Below, piece by piece: positions 6,461 to 7,317 of a stretch of 7,317 bases of DNA. This DNA is from Actinomycetes bacterium (GTDB lineage: Bacteria > Actinomycetota > Acidimicrobiia > Acidimicrobiales > Palsa-688). The DNA lies in the NCBI GenBank assembly GCA_021816565.1, contig JAKAXN010000156.1:1-7317 (forward strand). Reading direction: 5' to 3'. The notes beneath the pieces are model-generated. The model searched no databases and was not told the DNA's origin. It saw only the letters and a list, made by a program, of their open reading frames with translations. Each line of letters starts with the position of its first letter. The stretch's first letter is position 1. The position numbers and the translations under genes were made by a program.

Positions 6461-7042
6461 GTGGCTGATCAGGCCCGGTTCGCAGAGCAAGCTATGGAGT
6501 ACATGGGGTCTCTCTACAGCGCGGCCCTGCGCATGACCCGTAACCCCTCCGACGCCGAGGATCTGGTGCAGGAGACCTATCTCAAGGCCTACCGGGCGTT
6601 CGGATCCTTCCAGGAGGGGACCAACCTGAAGGCCTGGCTCTACCGCATCCTGACCAACACCTTCATCAACTCCTACCGGGCCCGCCGGCGCCGGCCGGAG
6701 CAGACCGAGATCGACGACGTCGAGGACCTCTACCTGTACCGGCGTCTGGGCGGCCTGGAAGCCGTGACGGCCGGGCGCAGCGCCGAGGAGGAGGTGCTCG
6801 AGCACTTCACCGAGGGTGAGGTCAAAGCGGCCGTCGAGGCCCTGCCTGAGCAGTTCCGCATGGCCGTCCTGCTGGCAGATGTGGAGGGTTTCTCCTACAA
6901 GGAGATCGCCGAGATCCTCGATGTCCCCATCGGAACCGTCATGAGCCGGCTCCATCGCGGAAGAAGAGCGCTGCAGAAGGCGTTGCATGATTTCGGAACG
7001 GCAAGAGGACTAGTCGGCACCGCCGGCGAATCCCCGAGTTGA
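6461..7042 (+). CDS. sigR: ECF RNA polymerase sigma factor, SigR/SigH type
   Basis: This 193-residue group-4 sigma factor directs RNA polymerase to stress promoters; its close relatives SigR (Streptomyces) and SigH (Mycobacterium) run the thiol-oxidative stress response. Region 2 (~residues 10-80) contains [20 protein letters not shown] and the following E-T-(Y/F)-L-K-A-Y-R-A-F core, then [12 protein letters not shown]. Region 4 (~120-175) contains [20 protein letters not shown], a K-E-I-A-E-I-L turn and [14 protein letters not shown] for -35 recognition. These stretches are close to SigR/SigH in wording. Start: GTG 6461, supported by the R-F-x-x-x-A residues conserved in SigR N-termini and by the -10 box just upstream; ATG 6494 would cut into region 2. 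A probable zinc anti-sigma gene begins 124 bp downstream. The symbol is by family resemblance, not proven orthology. Confidence 0.9.
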   Translation: MADQARFAEQAMEYMGSLYSAALRMTRNPSDAEDLVQETYLKAYRAFGSFQEGTNLKAWLYRILTNTFINSYRARRRRPEQTEIDDVEDLYLYRRLGGLEAVTAGRSAEEEVLEHFTEGEVKAAVEALPEQFRMAVLLADVEGFSYKEIAEILDVPIGTVMSRLHRGRRALQKALHDFGTARGLVGTAGESPS

Positions 7043-7061
7043 GCAGCAGGGAGACCAGAAG

Positions 7062-7163
7062 TTGCCTCGACAGCCGTCAGCTTCACCGGCCCCGGCTCCG
7101 CCGGACGTCGCGAGAAGGAATCGTCGGGGCCCCGTCCCGACCCGAGATCGCATCAGGCGCTAG
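7062..7163 (+). other. Possible 33-codon leader ORF between sigma and anti-sigma genes
   Basis: Within the 124-bp gap a TTG (7062) opens a 33-codon frame ending at TAG 7161-7163, preceded by AGGGAG (7048-7053) with an 8-nt spacer. It is in the same frame as the anti-sigma ORF, whose ATG lies 3 nt after the stop. The predicted peptide is Pro/Ala/Arg-rich, as random GC-rich sequence often is, and resembles nothing I know. A 6-bp inverted repeat (7123-7128 with 7136-7141) lies inside. It may be noncoding spacer, or translation through it may couple to the anti-sigma start, which lacks a good ribosome binding site. Confidence 0.15.
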
Positions 7164-7166
7164 AAG

Positions 7167-7316
7167 ATGGACGACCAGGAATCTCAATACGACGTAGGGG
7201 CCCTATACAGGGTCGGCGATTGCCAAGACGCCCTCCACACGCTCTACCACTACCTCGACGGGGAGCTGACGGCCGACCGCCGCCAGGCCATCCAGAAGCA
7301 CCTGGACCAGTGCTAG
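7167..7316 (+). CDS. rsrA: Zinc anti-sigma factor (RsrA-like), N-terminal part, interrupted by TAG at the window end
   Basis: Forty-eight codons after the ATG at 7167, a cysteine codon (7311-7313) is followed directly by TAG (7314-7316), one base before the window ends. The readable protein has the ZAS-domain layout: C19, H45 and C49, with the C-x25-H-x3-C spacing of Streptomyces RsrA (C11, H37, C41), plus the typical YLDGEL between. RsrA-type proteins bind and silence SigR/SigH in the cytoplasm and release it when their cysteines oxidise. The fourth zinc/redox Cys of the H-x3-C-x2-C motif, and the region after it, are missing because of the stop. This is either a real truncation or a sequence error at an end of assembly. 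An in-frame TAG at 7161 fixes ATG 7167 as the earliest start, and no clear Shine-Dalgarno precedes it. Its position directly after the sigma gene supports the assignment. Confidence 0.7.
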   Translation: MDDQESQYDVGALYRVGDCQDALHTLYHYLDGELTADRRQAIQKHLDQC

Positions 7317-7317
7317 A

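Noticed and set aside
6465..6472. CTGATCAG palindrome at the start of the sigma gene as an operator
   Set aside because: It is an 8-bp palindrome inside codons, with only a loose echo at 6343-6359 (CTGAT-N7-ATCAG). This is too little to support a binding site.
7161..7316. UAG recoding (readthrough) in the anti-sigma frame, because two in-frame TAG codons flank it
   Set aside because: The bluB-cobT gene ends at TAG at the normal CobT length, so TAG works as a stop in this genome. A sequence error or real truncation is simpler.

Overview
This window is a high-GC, tightly packed chromosomal segment from an actinobacterium. The evidence is a SigR/SigH-type ECF sigma factor followed by the start of an RsrA-like zinc anti-sigma factor, two genes that look leaderless (TANNNT boxes 6-7 nt before a GTG start), strong G/C third-position bias, and an epoxide hydrolase and long-loop MFS transporter of kinds that are common in actinobacteria. 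A deep-branching lineage such as Acidimicrobiia would fit, but that is a guess. I see no mobile element, tRNA, rRNA, CRISPR array or phage gene.

Layout, left to right. (1) The 3' part of an epoxide hydrolase gene (+, 3-527) ends in a near-ideal intrinsic terminator (553-590). (2) On the opposite strand is an MFS transporter (616-2403, -) with a large external insert between TM11 and TM12. Its upstream region has an A/T-rich leader, a small hairpin and a palindrome. (3) Upstream of that, on the same strand, lies a glycerophosphodiester phosphodiesterase (2594-3391, -). (4) Divergent from it is one long gene (3473-5314, +) that fuses BluB (makes 5,6-dimethylbenzimidazole, DMB) to CobT (activates DMB to alpha-ribazole phosphate). 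One polypeptide therefore makes and activates the lower ligand of vitamin B12. (5) Convergent with it, 20 bp away, is gpsA, glycerol-3-phosphate dehydrogenase (5335-6324, -). (6) Divergent from gpsA is a SigR-like sigma factor (6461-7042, +). After a 124-bp gap comes the beginning of its probable zinc anti-sigma factor (7167-7316, +). That reading frame hits TAG immediately after the third zinc ligand, one base before the window ends.

How the genes relate. The BluB-CobT fusion is a self-contained nucleotide-loop module of cobalamin synthesis with no other cob genes beside it. GDPD and GpsA both yield sn-glycerol-3-phosphate (from phospholipid headgroups and from DHAP respectively), but they are not in one operon. 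The sigma/anti-sigma pair would be a thiol-stress switch. A sequence resembling a SigR promoter lies in the gpsA/sigR divergent region and points toward gpsA. The points most worth checking are the BluB-CobT fusion, the interrupted anti-sigma factor and the MFS insert.
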